Part shown: piece by piece, positions 9,301 to 18,302 of the stretch
Layout of the letters: every line of letters starts with the position of its first letter
Numbering within the stretch: position 1 is the stretch's first letter
Assembly: GCA_019241645.1 (NCBI GenBank)
Contig: JAFAWQ010000029.1
Coordinates: 124,001-188,000, forward strand
Origin: Alphaproteobacteria bacterium
Lineage (GTDB): Bacteria > Pseudomonadota > Alphaproteobacteria > Micropepsales > Micropepsaceae
DNA: 64,000 nt
Direction of reading: 5' to 3'
The notes under the pieces: model-generated
Database searches by the model: none
What the model was told of the DNA's origin: nothing
The model's input: the letters and a program-made list of their open reading frames with translations, nothing else
Program-made: the position numbers and the translations under genes

Positions 9301-10476
9301 ATGCCACAGGCTGTTCCGCCCGAATTCCCCCGGCGCTTATCCGCCCCCGATGTACCGCGGGGATACGCGTTCCGGTTCGACGAAGGGGAAAGGTTGCCGC
9401 TGGATTGCGGCCGTACCCTGGCGCCGTTCGACGTCGCTTATATGACCTACGGAAAACTGAACGCCTCCCGCTCCAATGCGGTTCTTGTCTGTCACGCGCT
9501 TAGCGGCGATCAGTTTGCCGCCGGTACGCATCCGATGACCGGCCGCGCCGGCTGGTGGGAAACCATGGTGGGGCCGGGCAAACCCATCGATACAGACCGG
9601 TTCTACGTCATCTGTCCTAATGTGATTGGCGGCTGCATGGGCAGCACCGGTCCTGCCTCTTGCAACCCGACGGCAGGTAAGCCCTACGCACTCGATTTTC
9701 CGGTGGTGACGATTGCCGACATGGTGCGCGCGCAAATCCGCCTGATCGATGTGTTGGGGATAGAGAAGATACTCTGCGTCACCGGAGGATCGATGGGCGG
9801 GATGCAGGCGCTTGAATGGGCCGCGCGATTTCCGGAGCGCGTGGTCTCCGCCATTCCGATTGCGACATCCGCGCGGCATACCGCGCAAAATATCGCGCTG
9901 CATGAAGTCGGCCGGCAGGCGATCATGGCAGATCCGGACTGGCGCGGCGGCAATTATCTGAACGACAGCGTGCGGCCAGCTCGCGGTCTTGCCGTGGCAC
10001 GAATGATCGGTCACATCAGCTATCTGTCGGAGGCCGCACTGACGCAAAAATTCGGCCGGACGCTGCAAGACCGGACCGCGTATTCCTTCGGCTTCGGCGC
10101 GGATTTCCAGGTGGAAAGTTACCTGCGCCATCAAGGCAGCACCTTTGTCGGGCGCTTCGATGCCAATTCCTATCTCTACATCACCCGCGCCATGGACTAT
10201 TTTGACCTGGCGGCGGAACAGGGGAGCGATCTGGCGAACCTGTTTCGCAATACCGCGATACGATTTCTGGTGCTCTCCTTCACCAGCGACTGGCTCTTTC
10301 CAACAAATGAAAATCGCGCCATAGCGCAAGCGCTGAGCAACGCCGGCGCAAAAGCGCAATTTCGTGAGATTGAAAGCATTCGCGGGCACGATGCATTTCT
10401 GCTCAATGAGCCGGAATTTGCCGCCGCCATGGGCGAATTTCTAAATTCTGTTGCGCATGAGCGCGGCATCGACTGA
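9301..10476 (+). CDS. metX: Homoserine O-acetyltransferase
   Basis: 391 residues, normal for MetX. It acylates homoserine with acetyl-CoA (or in some members succinyl-CoA) in the first committed step of methionine synthesis. The alpha/beta-hydrolase triad is visible: nucleophile S164 in GGSMGGMQ, D330 in FTSDWLFP and H363 in IRGHDAFLL. The family segment [12 protein letters not shown] is intact. metW, the usual downstream partner, is missing; a bidirectional hairpin follows immediately. I looked for a SAM-II type riboswitch in the 103-nt divergent spacer and did not recognise one. Confidence 0.95.
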   Translation: MPQAVPPEFPRRLSAPDVPRGYAFRFDEGERLPLDCGRTLAPFDVAYMTYGKLNASRSNAVLVCHALSGDQFAAGTHPMTGRAGWWETMVGPGKPIDTDRFYVICPNVIGGCMGSTGPASCNPTAGKPYALDFPVVTIADMVRAQIRLIDVLGIEKILCVTGGSMGGMQALEWAARFPERVVSAIPIATSARHTAQNIALHEVGRQAIMADPDWRGGNYLNDSVRPARGLAVARMIGHISYLSEAALTQKFGRTLQDRTAYSFGFGADFQVESYLRHQGSTFVGRFDANSYLYITRAMDYFDLAAEQGSDLANLFRNTAIRFLVLSFTSDWLFPTNENRAIAQALSNAGAKAQFREIESIRGHDAFLLNEPEFAAAMGEFLNSVAHERGID

Positions 10477-10478
10477 CT

Positions 10479-10512
10479 CGGAGGGTTGCGCGAGGATTCG
10501 CGCAACCCTCCG
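10479..10512. terminator. Bidirectional hairpin between metX and the small secreted gene
   Basis: A perfect 14-bp stem, CGGAGGGTTGCGCG against CGCGCAACCCTCCG, with a 6-nt loop, 2 nt after the metX stop and 6 nt before the convergent gene's stop. There is no long T-run on either strand, so it may act mainly as an mRNA 3'-end stabiliser or a weak terminator serving both convergent transcripts. Confidence 0.7.
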
Positions 10513-10518
10513 TCAACG

Positions 10519-10785
10519 TCAGGTCTTTGCGTTGAGCAGCTTGAGCGCCTGCTCGAAATGGTCCATTCCGACCCTGTAGAAGCCATGATTGCAGAAGTTT
10601 CGTCCCGTGTTTTGTTCCTTTTGCGCGGCTTCGCGGTCGCCGGCCTGGCTGGATGTGAGGGCGGAGCGTACCTGCACTTCCATGTCACGACACGTTGAGG
10701 CCGAGACTTCCTGTGCCACGGCAACGGATGCGCCGCCGATCAATGTGAGTGAAAGAATCGATGCGGTAATCAGGGATCTACGCAT
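10519..10785 (-). CDS. Small secreted protein of unknown function
   Basis: 88 residues from MRRSLITAS; an AAGGAG ribosome site 8 nt upstream supports this start over the longer frame reaching 10929. The signal peptide ends near ASVAVAQ. The mature domain (about 65 residues) is polar and helical, with two cysteines (STCRD and NFCNHG) that may form a disulfide. A segment AAQKEQNTGRNFCNHGFYR precedes a final helix MDHFEQALKLL. No family name can be given. Periplasmic location is inferred. Confidence 0.7.
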   Translation of the reverse strand: MRRSLITASILSLTLIGGASVAVAQEVSASTCRDMEVQVRSALTSSQAGDREAAQKEQNTGRNFCNHGFYRVGMDHFEQALKLLNAKT

Positions 10786-11004
10786 GCGAACATCTCCTTG
10801 CTGAGGCCGGCTGCGCCGCCGGCCCAACTCACATAGGAAGCGTGCGACGGAGGAGAAGTGCGGTGCGCGAATTACAAACGCGTTAGCGCCAGCATGCAGC
10901 CGCGATTTGCGGAACAGAGCAGGGAACACAACGCTAAATCTCTCTTATGCAGTTCGCGCATAGCGTGCTCCCGCATGGCGAATTCCTCTGCGCACCTTAG
11001 CCCG

Positions 11005-11715
11005 TCAGGCGCGCGCGGGCGCGAGCATCGTTTTCAGTTTGCGGGCCTTCTTCACCGGCGCCAGCGCGTACAGGGATTTTGTGGCGTCCACGACATGCAC
11101 GCCGGCCAGCTGCGGCCACAGCATCCGGCCGGTGCGCTCCCAGGCATTGCCGCTTCGTATCAGCCGCCGGGATTTCAGGGGCGGCGTGAGCAACGCCATC
11201 TCCCAGCGTTCCGGCACAAACATCGCGTCCTTCAGCAGCCGGTCGAGCTGACCGCGGCTGAAAGGGCGGCCGTGCGCGAAAGGGGAGCGGTCGACCTGAG
11301 CCCAGAGGCTGGTGCGATTTGGCGCGATGACAATCAGGCGTCCAGCCGGCGCCAACACGCGCCAGATCTGACGCATCAATGGCCGAGCTGCATCGGCGGT
11401 TTCCAGACCGTGAATCATCAGCACACGGTCAAACAGCGCGTCGGGGAAGGGTAGGTCGTCGTCTTCGGACAGGACGCTAAGAGACCGCTTCGAAGGCCAG
11501 CTGTACGGACCGAGGTCCTCTGGAAGCAGCGCCACCACGCGCTCGGCTTCCAACGCGAAGGTCCGAAGATAGGGTATGGCGAAGCCGAAACCGAGCACAC
11601 GCGTGCCGCGCAAGTCCGGCCAGGCGGCTTTCAGGTGTCGTAGAATCAGGCGGCGCGTGACCTGCCCCAATTGTGAATCATAAAATTCGGCCAGGCCCTG
11701 CGAATCGAACTGCAT
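11005..11715 (-). CDS. SAM-dependent class I methyltransferase
   Basis: 236 residues with a methyltransferase fold. A motif-I-like GTRVLGFGFAIPY stands near residues 38-50, an acidic segment DDLPFPDALFDRVLM (motif II/III region) near residues 85-99, and RVLAPAGRLIVIAPN (motif IV/V) near residues 118-132. The substrate is unknown. The gene is divergent from gloB across a 79-nt spacer, a pairing often seen in alphaproteobacteria. Its C-terminal tail is basic (KKARKLKTM). It belongs to the Methyltransf_11-like group by pattern only. Confidence 0.8.
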   Translation of the reverse strand: MQFDSQGLAEFYDSQLGQVTRRLILRHLKAAWPDLRGTRVLGFGFAIPYLRTFALEAERVVALLPEDLGPYSWPSKRSLSVLSEDDDLPFPDALFDRVLMIHGLETADAARPLMRQIWRVLAPAGRLIVIAPNRTSLWAQVDRSPFAHGRPFSRGQLDRLLKDAMFVPERWEMALLTPPLKSRRLIRSGNAWERTGRMLWPQLAGVHVVDATKSLYALAPVKKARKLKTMLAPARA

Positions 11716-11794
11716 CGCCCTTTTTGGTAGACCTCGGCAGCGGCGGCTTCAATGATGGTATCCGGATTGCTAGGTTTGTTCCAAGAGGTGCTCC

Positions 11795-12562
11795 ATGCCG
11801 CTGACTGTCGAGTTGATCCCCTGCCTGACCGACAACTATGCCTATCTGCTGCACGATCCGGCAGACGGCTTATGCGCGGTGGTCGATCCGTCCGAAGCAG
11901 CACCGGTAAAGCGGGCGCTGGAGGCCCGGGGGCTGAAGTTGACGCACATCCTCAACACCCACCACCATTTCGATCACACGGGCGGCAACATCCCGCTCAA
12001 GCAGGAATTCGGTGCGGTCGTGGTGGGACCGGAGAAAGACCGCGAGCGTATTCCGGCCCTTGACATTGGAGTGGACGAATCGGCGCCGTGGCAATTCGGT
12101 TCGCACATGGCGCGCATTCTGGAAATTCCGGCGCACACGCGCGCGCATATTGCATTTGTATTCGAGGGTGAAAGTATTGCGTTTACCGGCGACACATTGT
12201 TCGCCATGGGATGCGGGAGACTGTTCGAAGGAACGCCGGAGATGATGTGGTCGAGCCTCTCCAAACTGATGGCATTGCCCGATGAAACGCGCGTCTATTG
12301 CGGCCATGAATATACGCAGAGCAACGGGCGTTTTGCGCTGACCGTTGAGCCGAACAATTCGGAGTTGCAGGCGCGCATGCGCGAAGTGGACACAAGGCGG
12401 TCGCAAAGTGCGCCAACCATTCCCTGCACCATGGAACTGGAAAAGAAAACCAATCCGTTTCTGCGGCCCGACTCGCCGGAAATCCGCCGCACGCTCGGAA
12501 TGGACGATGCCGACAATGTCACCGTGTTTGCAGAACTCCGGCGCAGGAAAGACAATTTCTAG
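11795..12562 (+). CDS. gloB: Hydroxyacylglutathione hydrolase (glyoxalase II)
   Basis: 255 residues, normal for GloB. It hydrolyses S-lactoylglutathione to lactate and glutathione, the second step of methylglyoxal detoxification. The metallo-beta-lactamase signature THHHFDHTGGN gives metal ligands H56, H58, D60 and H61. The further ligands lie in PAHTRAH, FTGDTLF and YCGHEYT. The C-terminal glutathione-binding part includes the basic KKTNPFLR segment. It is divergent from a methyltransferase gene and upstream of the DNA-repair set, with which it shares no obvious role. Confidence 0.95.
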   Translation: MPLTVELIPCLTDNYAYLLHDPADGLCAVVDPSEAAPVKRALEARGLKLTHILNTHHHFDHTGGNIPLKQEFGAVVVGPEKDRERIPALDIGVDESAPWQFGSHMARILEIPAHTRAHIAFVFEGESIAFTGDTLFAMGCGRLFEGTPEMMWSSLSKLMALPDETRVYCGHEYTQSNGRFALTVEPNNSELQARMREVDTRRSQSAPTIPCTMELEKKTNPFLRPDSPEIRRTLGMDDADNVTVFAELRRRKDNF

Positions 12563-12618
12563 CGGGCATCCTGTGGCTACCCCTTGCACCAGAACGTTTA
12601 GAGAACTAAGTTGGGAGG

Positions 12619-13860
12619 ATGGCGCTTAGTCTGTTGCAAAAGCTGGAGATTTTGGCCGACGCAGCCAAATACGACGCCTCTTGCGCTTCTTCCGGCGGCA
12701 CCCGCCGAAATGCCCGGAGCGGTGGGATCGGTTCGGTCACGGGAGCGGGCATCTGTCATTCGTTCACGCCGGATGGCCGCTGCGTATCGCTGCTAAAAAT
12801 TTTGCTGACGAACTTCTGCATCTACGACTGCGCCTATTGCGTCAGCCGCCGCTCCAGCAACGTCAAACGCGCGCGGTTTACCGTGGACGAAGTGGTGACG
12901 CTCACGCTGGACCTTTACCGCCGCAACTGCATCGAGGGGCTGTTCCTTTCCTCGGGCATCGCGCGTAGCGAAGACGCCACGATGGAGGACATGGTGCGCG
13001 TGGCACGCATCCTGCGCGAGGAGCACGGCTTCCGCGGCTACATCCATCTGAAAACGATCCCGGGTTCGAGCCCGGAACTGATCGAATTGGCGGGACTATA
13101 CGCCGACCGGCTCTCCATGAATGTGGAACTGCCGTCCGAGCGCTCGCTGGCCACGTTTGCGCCGGAGAAATCGGCCGTCAGCATTAAACGCGGCATGGCG
13201 CAGACGCGGGCGCGCATCGCGGCAGCGGCGCCCTTGAAAAAGGGCCGAGGCAATATCGCAAAGGCGAGACAGCCCAAATTCGCGCCGGCGGGTCAATCGA
13301 CGCAAATGATCGTGGGAGCCGATGGCGCCACCGATGCCGAGATCATCGGCGCCAGCGCCAATTTCTACGCCTCATATGCGCTGAAACGCGTTTACTATTC
13401 GGCTTTCAGCCCCACCGGGCATCCTTCTGCTGCCTTGCCGCATGTCGCAACGCCGCTGCTGCGCGAGCACCGGCTCTATCAAACAGATTGGCTGCTGCGC
13501 TTCTACGGTTTTTCACTTGCAGACGTAGAGGAGGCAATGGATTGCGGCATGCTCGATCTCGCCATCGATCCGAAGCTTGCCTGGGCGTTGCGGCATCGCG
13601 AGCAATTTCCGCTCGATGTAAATGTGGCCAGCCGCGAAATGCTGCTGAGGGTGCCCGGTCTGGGTGTCCGCGCGGTGGACAGAATTATTGAATCGCGGCG
13701 AAGCGGACGCTTGCGCTTCGGCGAGGTTGCGCGACTGAGCAGAGGCATGCGCCGGGCGCGCGAGTTTCTCATCGCCGCGGATTGGAGTCCGCGAAAGTTG
13801 GATAGCCTGCATTTGAAATCTTGGCTTTCGCCGGCGCCGGAACAGATGGCGCTGCTATGA
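12619..13860 (+). CDS. Radical SAM protein, putative DNA modification/repair family
   Basis: 413 residues. The radical SAM cluster motif CIYDCAYC gives C67, C71 and C74 as 4Fe-4S ligands. The C-terminal part (about residues 335-385) is a helix-hairpin-helix DNA-binding motif around REMLLRVPGLGVRAVDRII. This architecture matches the family described as putative DNA modification/repair radical SAM proteins, usually encoded beside a UdgX-type gene. That is the case here: its stop overlaps the start of the next gene (ATGA). The actual reaction is unknown; a role in DNA lesion processing is inferred from the HhH motif and the partner. Confidence 0.9.
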   Translation: MALSLLQKLEILADAAKYDASCASSGGTRRNARSGGIGSVTGAGICHSFTPDGRCVSLLKILLTNFCIYDCAYCVSRRSSNVKRARFTVDEVVTLTLDLYRRNCIEGLFLSSGIARSEDATMEDMVRVARILREEHGFRGYIHLKTIPGSSPELIELAGLYADRLSMNVELPSERSLATFAPEKSAVSIKRGMAQTRARIAAAAPLKKGRGNIAKARQPKFAPAGQSTQMIVGADGATDAEIIGASANFYASYALKRVYYSAFSPTGHPSAALPHVATPLLREHRLYQTDWLLRFYGFSLADVEEAMDCGMLDLAIDPKLAWALRHREQFPLDVNVASREMLLRVPGLGVRAVDRIIESRRSGRLRFGEVARLSRGMRRAREFLIAADWSPRKLDSLHLKSWLSPAPEQMALL

Positions 13861-15305
13861 TGTATGGCGTGCATTTTACCGATGACGCAGACGGCGAAGC
13901 CTTTCGGAGCATGGCGCGGTGCGCGCTTTCACACGCGATTTCGCCGCAGGAGTTGACGTTTGTAGTAGGACGAAGCCCAAGTCTGTTCGCGCCTCTTCCG
14001 GCCCCGGAACCTGGTTATGCCATGACGGCGCCGCGCGCTTATCTCGAATTGCTGCAGGATGTCATCTGTCACCGTGCCGAAGATCGCTTTCCCCTGCTCT
14101 ACGACGTGCTCTGGCGATTAAAGCATGGCGAGCCGGAATTGCTGTCGCGCGCCAGCGATCCAGCGGTGTCCAAACTTTCTTCGTACGCAGGCGCGGTGCA
14201 TCGCGACATTCACAAGATGCATGCCTTTGTGCGGTTTCATCGCCGGCAATCGGGCAGCGGCGATCTCTACTTCGCGTGGTTCGAACCGCAACATTTCGTC
14301 TTGCGTCGCGCCGCCCCGTTCTTTGTTGACCGCTTCGCTTCCATGAACTGGATCATCGCCACTCCCGACGGGACGGCATCCTGGGATGGAAGGGAGCTCG
14401 CTTTTGGGCCTGCGCTGCCGAAGCCGGAAAAACTGGAAGACGAGGTCTTGGGCGAAGTGTGGCAGACCTACTACCGAACAATTTTCAATCCCGCCCGCGT
14501 GAACCCGCAAATGATGACCCGTGAGATGCCGAAGAAATACTGGCGCAACTTGCCGGAGGCGGCGCTCATTCCCGGGTTGGTCGCAAAGGCGCAGCGGCGG
14601 ATTGAAACCATGGACGACATGCCTGACGTCCCGCCGCGGTTCGCGGAAAAAATCGCCCTGCAAAGGAAGCCGGAAATGGCTCCTGCCGACGCCTTGGCGG
14701 CGCTGCGAGCAGAAGCTGCGCGATGCAGGGCCTGTCCGCTGCATCGGCCCGCGACGCAAACCGTGTTCGGAGAGGGCCCGGTCGACGCACGGCTGGTATT
14801 TGTGGGCGAGCAGCCGGGCGATTCCGAAGATATCGCCGGCCGGCCATTCGTCGGTCCTGCCGGTCAGGTATTCGATCGCGCGCTATCGGATGCCGGGATC
14901 GATCGCGCGGGGGTTTATGTCACCAACGCGGTCAAGCACTTCAAATTCGAGCCGCGGGGCAAACGCCGCATTCATTCCAAGCCCGACATTTCCGAAGTGC
15001 GCATCTGCGGAAGCTGGTTGACGCAGGAACTGGATTTGCTCAACCCCGACCTGGTTGTGGCACTCGGTGCGACAGCGGCACATGCCCTTTCGGGGAGGAA
15101 CATGGCCGTCACGAAGACGCGGGGCGCCGAATTGAAATGGCCGGATGGGCGCAGAGGGCTTGTCACTGTGCATCCCTCCTTTCTGCTCAGACTTCCCGAC
15201 AAAGGCGCCCAGGAAACGGAATACGCGAAATTTGTGCACGATCTGAAACTTGCCGCGTTTCTTATTGGGAGCAAGCGAGAGAGTGTACATGCGAAAGCGG
15301 CTTAA
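13857..15305 (+). CDS. DUF4130-UdgX fusion: uracil-DNA binding protein
   Basis: 482 residues made of two parts. Residues 1 to about 255 form a DUF4130 domain of unknown function. Residues about 265-480 form a UdgX-type uracil-DNA glycosylase fold with 4Fe-4S cysteines starting CRACPL. It has the motifs VGEQPGDSED and TVHPSFLLRL and the diagnostic loop KRRIH. The histidine of that loop (H373) corresponds to the residue through which mycobacterial UdgX becomes covalently bound to uracil-DNA. Start chosen at the ATG overlapping the upstream stop. Location is cytoplasmic, on DNA. Confidence 0.93.
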   Translation: MMYGVHFTDDADGEAFRSMARCALSHAISPQELTFVVGRSPSLFAPLPAPEPGYAMTAPRAYLELLQDVICHRAEDRFPLLYDVLWRLKHGEPELLSRASDPAVSKLSSYAGAVHRDIHKMHAFVRFHRRQSGSGDLYFAWFEPQHFVLRRAAPFFVDRFASMNWIIATPDGTASWDGRELAFGPALPKPEKLEDEVLGEVWQTYYRTIFNPARVNPQMMTREMPKKYWRNLPEAALIPGLVAKAQRRIETMDDMPDVPPRFAEKIALQRKPEMAPADALAALRAEAARCRACPLHRPATQTVFGEGPVDARLVFVGEQPGDSEDIAGRPFVGPAGQVFDRALSDAGIDRAGVYVTNAVKHFKFEPRGKRRIHSKPDISEVRICGSWLTQELDLLNPDLVVALGATAAHALSGRNMAVTKTRGAELKWPDGRRGLVTVHPSFLLRLPDKGAQETEYAKFVHDLKLAAFLIGSKRESVHAKAA

Positions 15306-15498
15306 GGCCGGCGACAAGGTCAGCTGGAAAACCAGCCAAGGTCGCACCACGGGCCATGTGGTGAAAAAGCAAAGGAGCAAAACAAAGGTTGAGAATCACG
15401 AAGTGGCGGCTTCTCCCGCGAATCCACAATTCATCGTGAGAAGCGATAAGAGCGGCAAGCGCGCCGCGCACAAATCGAGTTCGCTCAGAAGAGTCTGA
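15289..15498 (+). CDS. DUF2945 (Tudor-like, HVA1 family) small basic protein
   Basis: 69 residues from MRKRLKAGDKV, rich in Lys and Arg. The segment KAGDKVSWKTSQGRTTGHVVKK matches the small SH3/Tudor-like DUF2945 fold often annotated as hypervirulence-associated protein. It starts inside the last codons of the UdgX gene (17-nt overlap), so it is probably translated from the same mRNA. Nucleic-acid or chromatin-like binding is a guess based on charge and fold; the family's role in bacteria is unknown. Confidence 0.75.
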   Translation: MRKRLKAGDKVSWKTSQGRTTGHVVKKQRSKTKVENHEVAASPANPQFIVRSDKSGKRAAHKSSSLRRV

Positions 15499-15520
15499 AA
15501 AGGCAGATCGTTCACAAGAA

Positions 15521-15552
15521 ATGGGCGGGAAGCATTTCAGCTCCCCGCCCAT
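15521..15552 (-). terminator. Hairpin downstream of the first S53 peptidase
   Basis: ATGGGCGGGA (15521-15530) pairs with TCCCCGCCCAT (15542-15552), leaving a loop of about 11 nt. It lies 20 nt beyond the stop codon of the minus-strand peptidase gene and 22 nt beyond the plus-strand DUF2945 gene, so it may serve both converging transcripts. A clear T-run is lacking. Confidence 0.55.
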
Positions 15553-15571
15553 CGAACTGCTCGCAAAGAAA

Positions 15572-16762
15572 CTAGTGGAGGCTGCCGAAGGCCTTGATGC
15601 CATTCGGCGTGCCGTTACCGGTGGGGCCGTCATAGCCCTTTTCGCCGGTGCACCAATACTCCGGATCGCATTGGCCGTTGAAGCCCGTCGTCACATCGAA
15701 CAGGTTCTTCGTGTGCGAGTAGATGGTGCTGGCAGCATCAACCGCTCCACCCTTGTTGCCGAAGATGCCGCCGATCAGCGGCGCCGAAACACTTGTGCCG
15801 CCGAAGACTAGCCAGTTCGAGGTGTCCTCACCCGTGGGGCCATATACCGCCACGCCGGTTCCGGGAGATGCAACGGCGGAGACATCGCCGATCATGCGCT
15901 TGGAACATCCGGCGTCCTGCTGCCAGCTCGGCTTTTCAAAGACCTTGCTGCAGCCGCTGCCGGCGCCGCCCCAAACCACTTCCGCCCAGCCGCGCTTGGT
16001 GGTGCCGTCGACGCGAAGGGCCGTACCGCCCACGGCAATCACCTGAGGCATATCCGCCGGTGCCTGTACGCCATAACCGCTATCGCCGGTGCTTGCGGTC
16101 ACGGCCACGCCCGGATGATCGTAGTAGTGCACAAAATCCTTCACCCGCTGCGATTCGCCGCCGCCGTAACTGTTGCTGATGACATGCGCGCCCAACGAAG
16201 CCGCCGTATCAACCGCGATGCCCAAATTCTTGAAGCTGTTGCTCCGCGATTGCATCATATAGATCGTGCAGTTCGGGCACATGGCGCTCACCATGTCCAT
16301 ATCGAGCGCCGATTCCTTCGCCCAACCCAGATCGAATTTCGGGTAATGTCCCTGGACGCCGTTCTGATTCAGTTTCTTGAAGCAGCCATTGTCGGTGGTG
16401 CATGCCGGCAAGCCGAAGTTCGCGCGGTAGACGCCGAGATCCCTTTCGGCGTTCGGATAGCCAAAGGCATCCACGATGGCCACGATGATTGAAGAACTGC
16501 CATTTGTCTTGATGTTATAGGCATCGCGCAATTGGTCCGGGCCGAACCCGGAGACCGGTGCGCCTGCGCTTACAAGTGCCCGGCCTGCCTTGTCCGTAAC
16601 GACATGCGCGTGACAGTGCGCATAGAGGCCAACAATATTGGGACAAACCCTGACATGATAGGTATTGCCGTCCTTAAGAACTGTGGGCTTGGCGCTGGCG
16701 GCCGAAGAAAGGCCGAGAGCAACCGCGGCAGTTAGCAAACCGCCCGCTAAAATCCGCATCAT
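15572..16762 (-). CDS. Secreted S53 (sedolisin-family) serine-carboxyl peptidase
   Basis: 396 residues with a signal peptide ending near SSAASA. The sedolisin residues are visible: E150 and D154 in KESALDMD, the oxyanion aspartate D227 in STGDSGYG, and nucleophile S324 in GGTSVSAP. The calcium-site region is GYDGPTGNGTPNG near the C terminus. Only about 60 residues separate the signal peptide from the catalytic fold, so the usual large pro-kumamolisin activation domain is absent or strongly reduced. Several paired cysteines suggest disulfides. GGAGGAG precedes ATGATG; either Met may start. It is a paralogue of the next gene upstream. Confidence 0.9.
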   Translation of the reverse strand: MMRILAGGLLTAAVALGLSSAASAKPTVLKDGNTYHVRVCPNIVGLYAHCHAHVVTDKAGRALVSAGAPVSGFGPDQLRDAYNIKTNGSSSIIVAIVDAFGYPNAERDLGVYRANFGLPACTTDNGCFKKLNQNGVQGHYPKFDLGWAKESALDMDMVSAMCPNCTIYMMQSRSNSFKNLGIAVDTAASLGAHVISNSYGGGESQRVKDFVHYYDHPGVAVTASTGDSGYGVQAPADMPQVIAVGGTALRVDGTTKRGWAEVVWGGAGSGCSKVFEKPSWQQDAGCSKRMIGDVSAVASPGTGVAVYGPTGEDTSNWLVFGGTSVSAPLIGGIFGNKGGAVDAASTIYSHTKNLFDVTTGFNGQCDPEYWCTGEKGYDGPTGNGTPNGIKAFGSLH

Positions 16763-16880
16763 CTCCTCCGGTGTTCGTGCGAGACAGAAACTTTACTGCG
16801 AATGACATGCAAATTCATCGTCTGGTGAGCAGATGCGGCGCGGCGGAAGGACGCACGGAGAATTTGATGGGTGTCTAAGC

Positions 16881-16911
16881 AAAAGGGCGGGGACTGAGCC
16901 CCGCCCTTTTT
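16881..16911 (-). terminator. Rho-independent terminator downstream of the second S53 peptidase
   Basis: AAAAGGGCGGGG (16881-16892) and CCCCGCCCTTTT (16899-16910) form a perfect 12-bp stem with a 6-nt ACTGAG loop. There are U-rich ends on both strands (TTTTT on plus, TTTT on minus). It starts 17 nt after the minus-strand stop at 16928 and separates the two peptidase genes into different transcripts. Confidence 0.9.
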
Positions 16912-16927
16912 ACAAACGATACCAGAA

Positions 16928-18103
16928 TTAGAACGCGCTTGAGCCGTTCGGCGTGCCCAAGCCTGTCGGGCCGTCATAACCGACGACGCCCGTGCACAGG
17001 TACGAACCGCCGCAGCTGCCATTGCTGCCGGAGGTCACGTCAAACAGCGCGCCGACGTTGTTATAGGGATCCTGGCCGTAGTTCACCGCTCCCCCATTCA
17101 CGCCGTAGACGCCGGCAATCAGCGGTGCTGCCACGCTGGTCCCGCCAAACACCAGCCAGCCGGACCGGCGAGAACTCACGGGTCCATAAACCGCGACGCC
17201 GGTGTTCGGATCGGCTACCGCGGAAACATCCGCGACCGTGCGCCGGGAACAACTGGCGTCGTGTTGCCACGATGGCTTCGCGTACACGCTGCTGCAGCCG
17301 CTGCCGGCACCCGACCACACCGTTTCCGTCCAACCGCGGCTGTTGCTCGCGGTTACGAGGTGTGTCCCGCCGACGGCGGTCACGTGCGGCGAGGACGCTG
17401 GGAATTCCACGCCGTAGCCGGAGTCGCCCGAACTCACGGTGACCGCGATGCCCGGATGGTTGTAGGCGGACTCATACGCCGTCGTACCGGATTCGCCGCC
17501 GCCATAGGAGTTACTGATGGCGTGCGCGCCAACATTTGCCGCTGTGTTCACCGCGGTCGCGAGATTGGAATAGGAGTTCGTGTTGGCTTCGACCAGGTAG
17601 ATCTTGCAGCCGGTGCACATCGCGCTTGCCATATCGAGGTCAAGCGCCGATTCCTGGGCCCAACCGGTATTCTGTGCCGGATAGCTTCCCTGCTGGCCAT
17701 TCTGGTTCAGCTTCTTGAAGCAGCCATTGGCCGTCGTGCATGCAGGCAGGCCGAAGTTCGAGCGATAGACGCCAAGATCAGATTCCGCATTCGTGTAGCC
17801 ATAGGCATCCACGATCGCGACGATGGTCGAAGAACTGCCCGTTCCGGTGACCTTGTAAGCACTGCGCAGACTGGCAGGACTGTAGCCCGACACCGGCGGA
17901 TGCTTGCTTGCGATCGCGAGGCCGCTCGCGTCGGTCACCACATGAGCATGACAGTGGGCAACGTGCCCTACGACCGGCGCGCAGGCCGCGCGGTGAAACG
18001 TGTTGCCGGATTTTAGAACCGGACCAGAAAGCGCGTTCGCGCCGGAAGCAATTCCGAAAACGGTCAGCGCGGACACCAGTCCACCTGTAAGCAGATGACG
18101 CAT
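16928..18103 (-). CDS. Secreted S53 (sedolisin-family) serine-carboxyl peptidase, paralogue
   Basis: 391 residues from MRHLLTGGL; an AAGGAGG site 6-8 nt upstream supports this ATG rather than the one at 18145. The signal peptide ends near GANALSG. Catalytic residues are E151 and D155 (QESALDLD), D227 (SSGDSGYG) and S323 (GGTSVAAP). It aligns end to end with the neighbouring peptidase, sharing for example GVYRxNFGLPACTTxNGCFKK and SNSYGGGES, so the pair arose by tandem duplication. As in its partner, no large pro-domain is seen. A secreted, probably acid-active protease is expected from the family. Confidence 0.9.
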   Translation of the reverse strand: MRHLLTGGLVSALTVFGIASGANALSGPVLKSGNTFHRAACAPVVGHVAHCHAHVVTDASGLAIASKHPPVSGYSPASLRSAYKVTGTGSSSTIVAIVDAYGYTNAESDLGVYRSNFGLPACTTANGCFKKLNQNGQQGSYPAQNTGWAQESALDLDMASAMCTGCKIYLVEANTNSYSNLATAVNTAANVGAHAISNSYGGGESGTTAYESAYNHPGIAVTVSSGDSGYGVEFPASSPHVTAVGGTHLVTASNSRGWTETVWSGAGSGCSSVYAKPSWQHDASCSRRTVADVSAVADPNTGVAVYGPVSSRRSGWLVFGGTSVAAPLIAGVYGVNGGAVNYGQDPYNNVGALFDVTSGSNGSCGGSYLCTGVVGYDGPTGLGTPNGSSAF

Positions 18104-18302
18104 CAACTTCCTCCTTTGAACGGCATTGAAACTCCCCAACGACATGAAGGGAGAACTCTCTCCACGAGTCGGGCCTAACAGAAAAGTTTTATATCGGGTA
18201 GGAACAGAACAATATTGATCTATGAGGTCTTAATGCAGAGCATGAAAATGTCCGCGTCAAGAACTGTCCGGACGCGGTGGGATGTATAAACTAAATTTTT
18301 TG

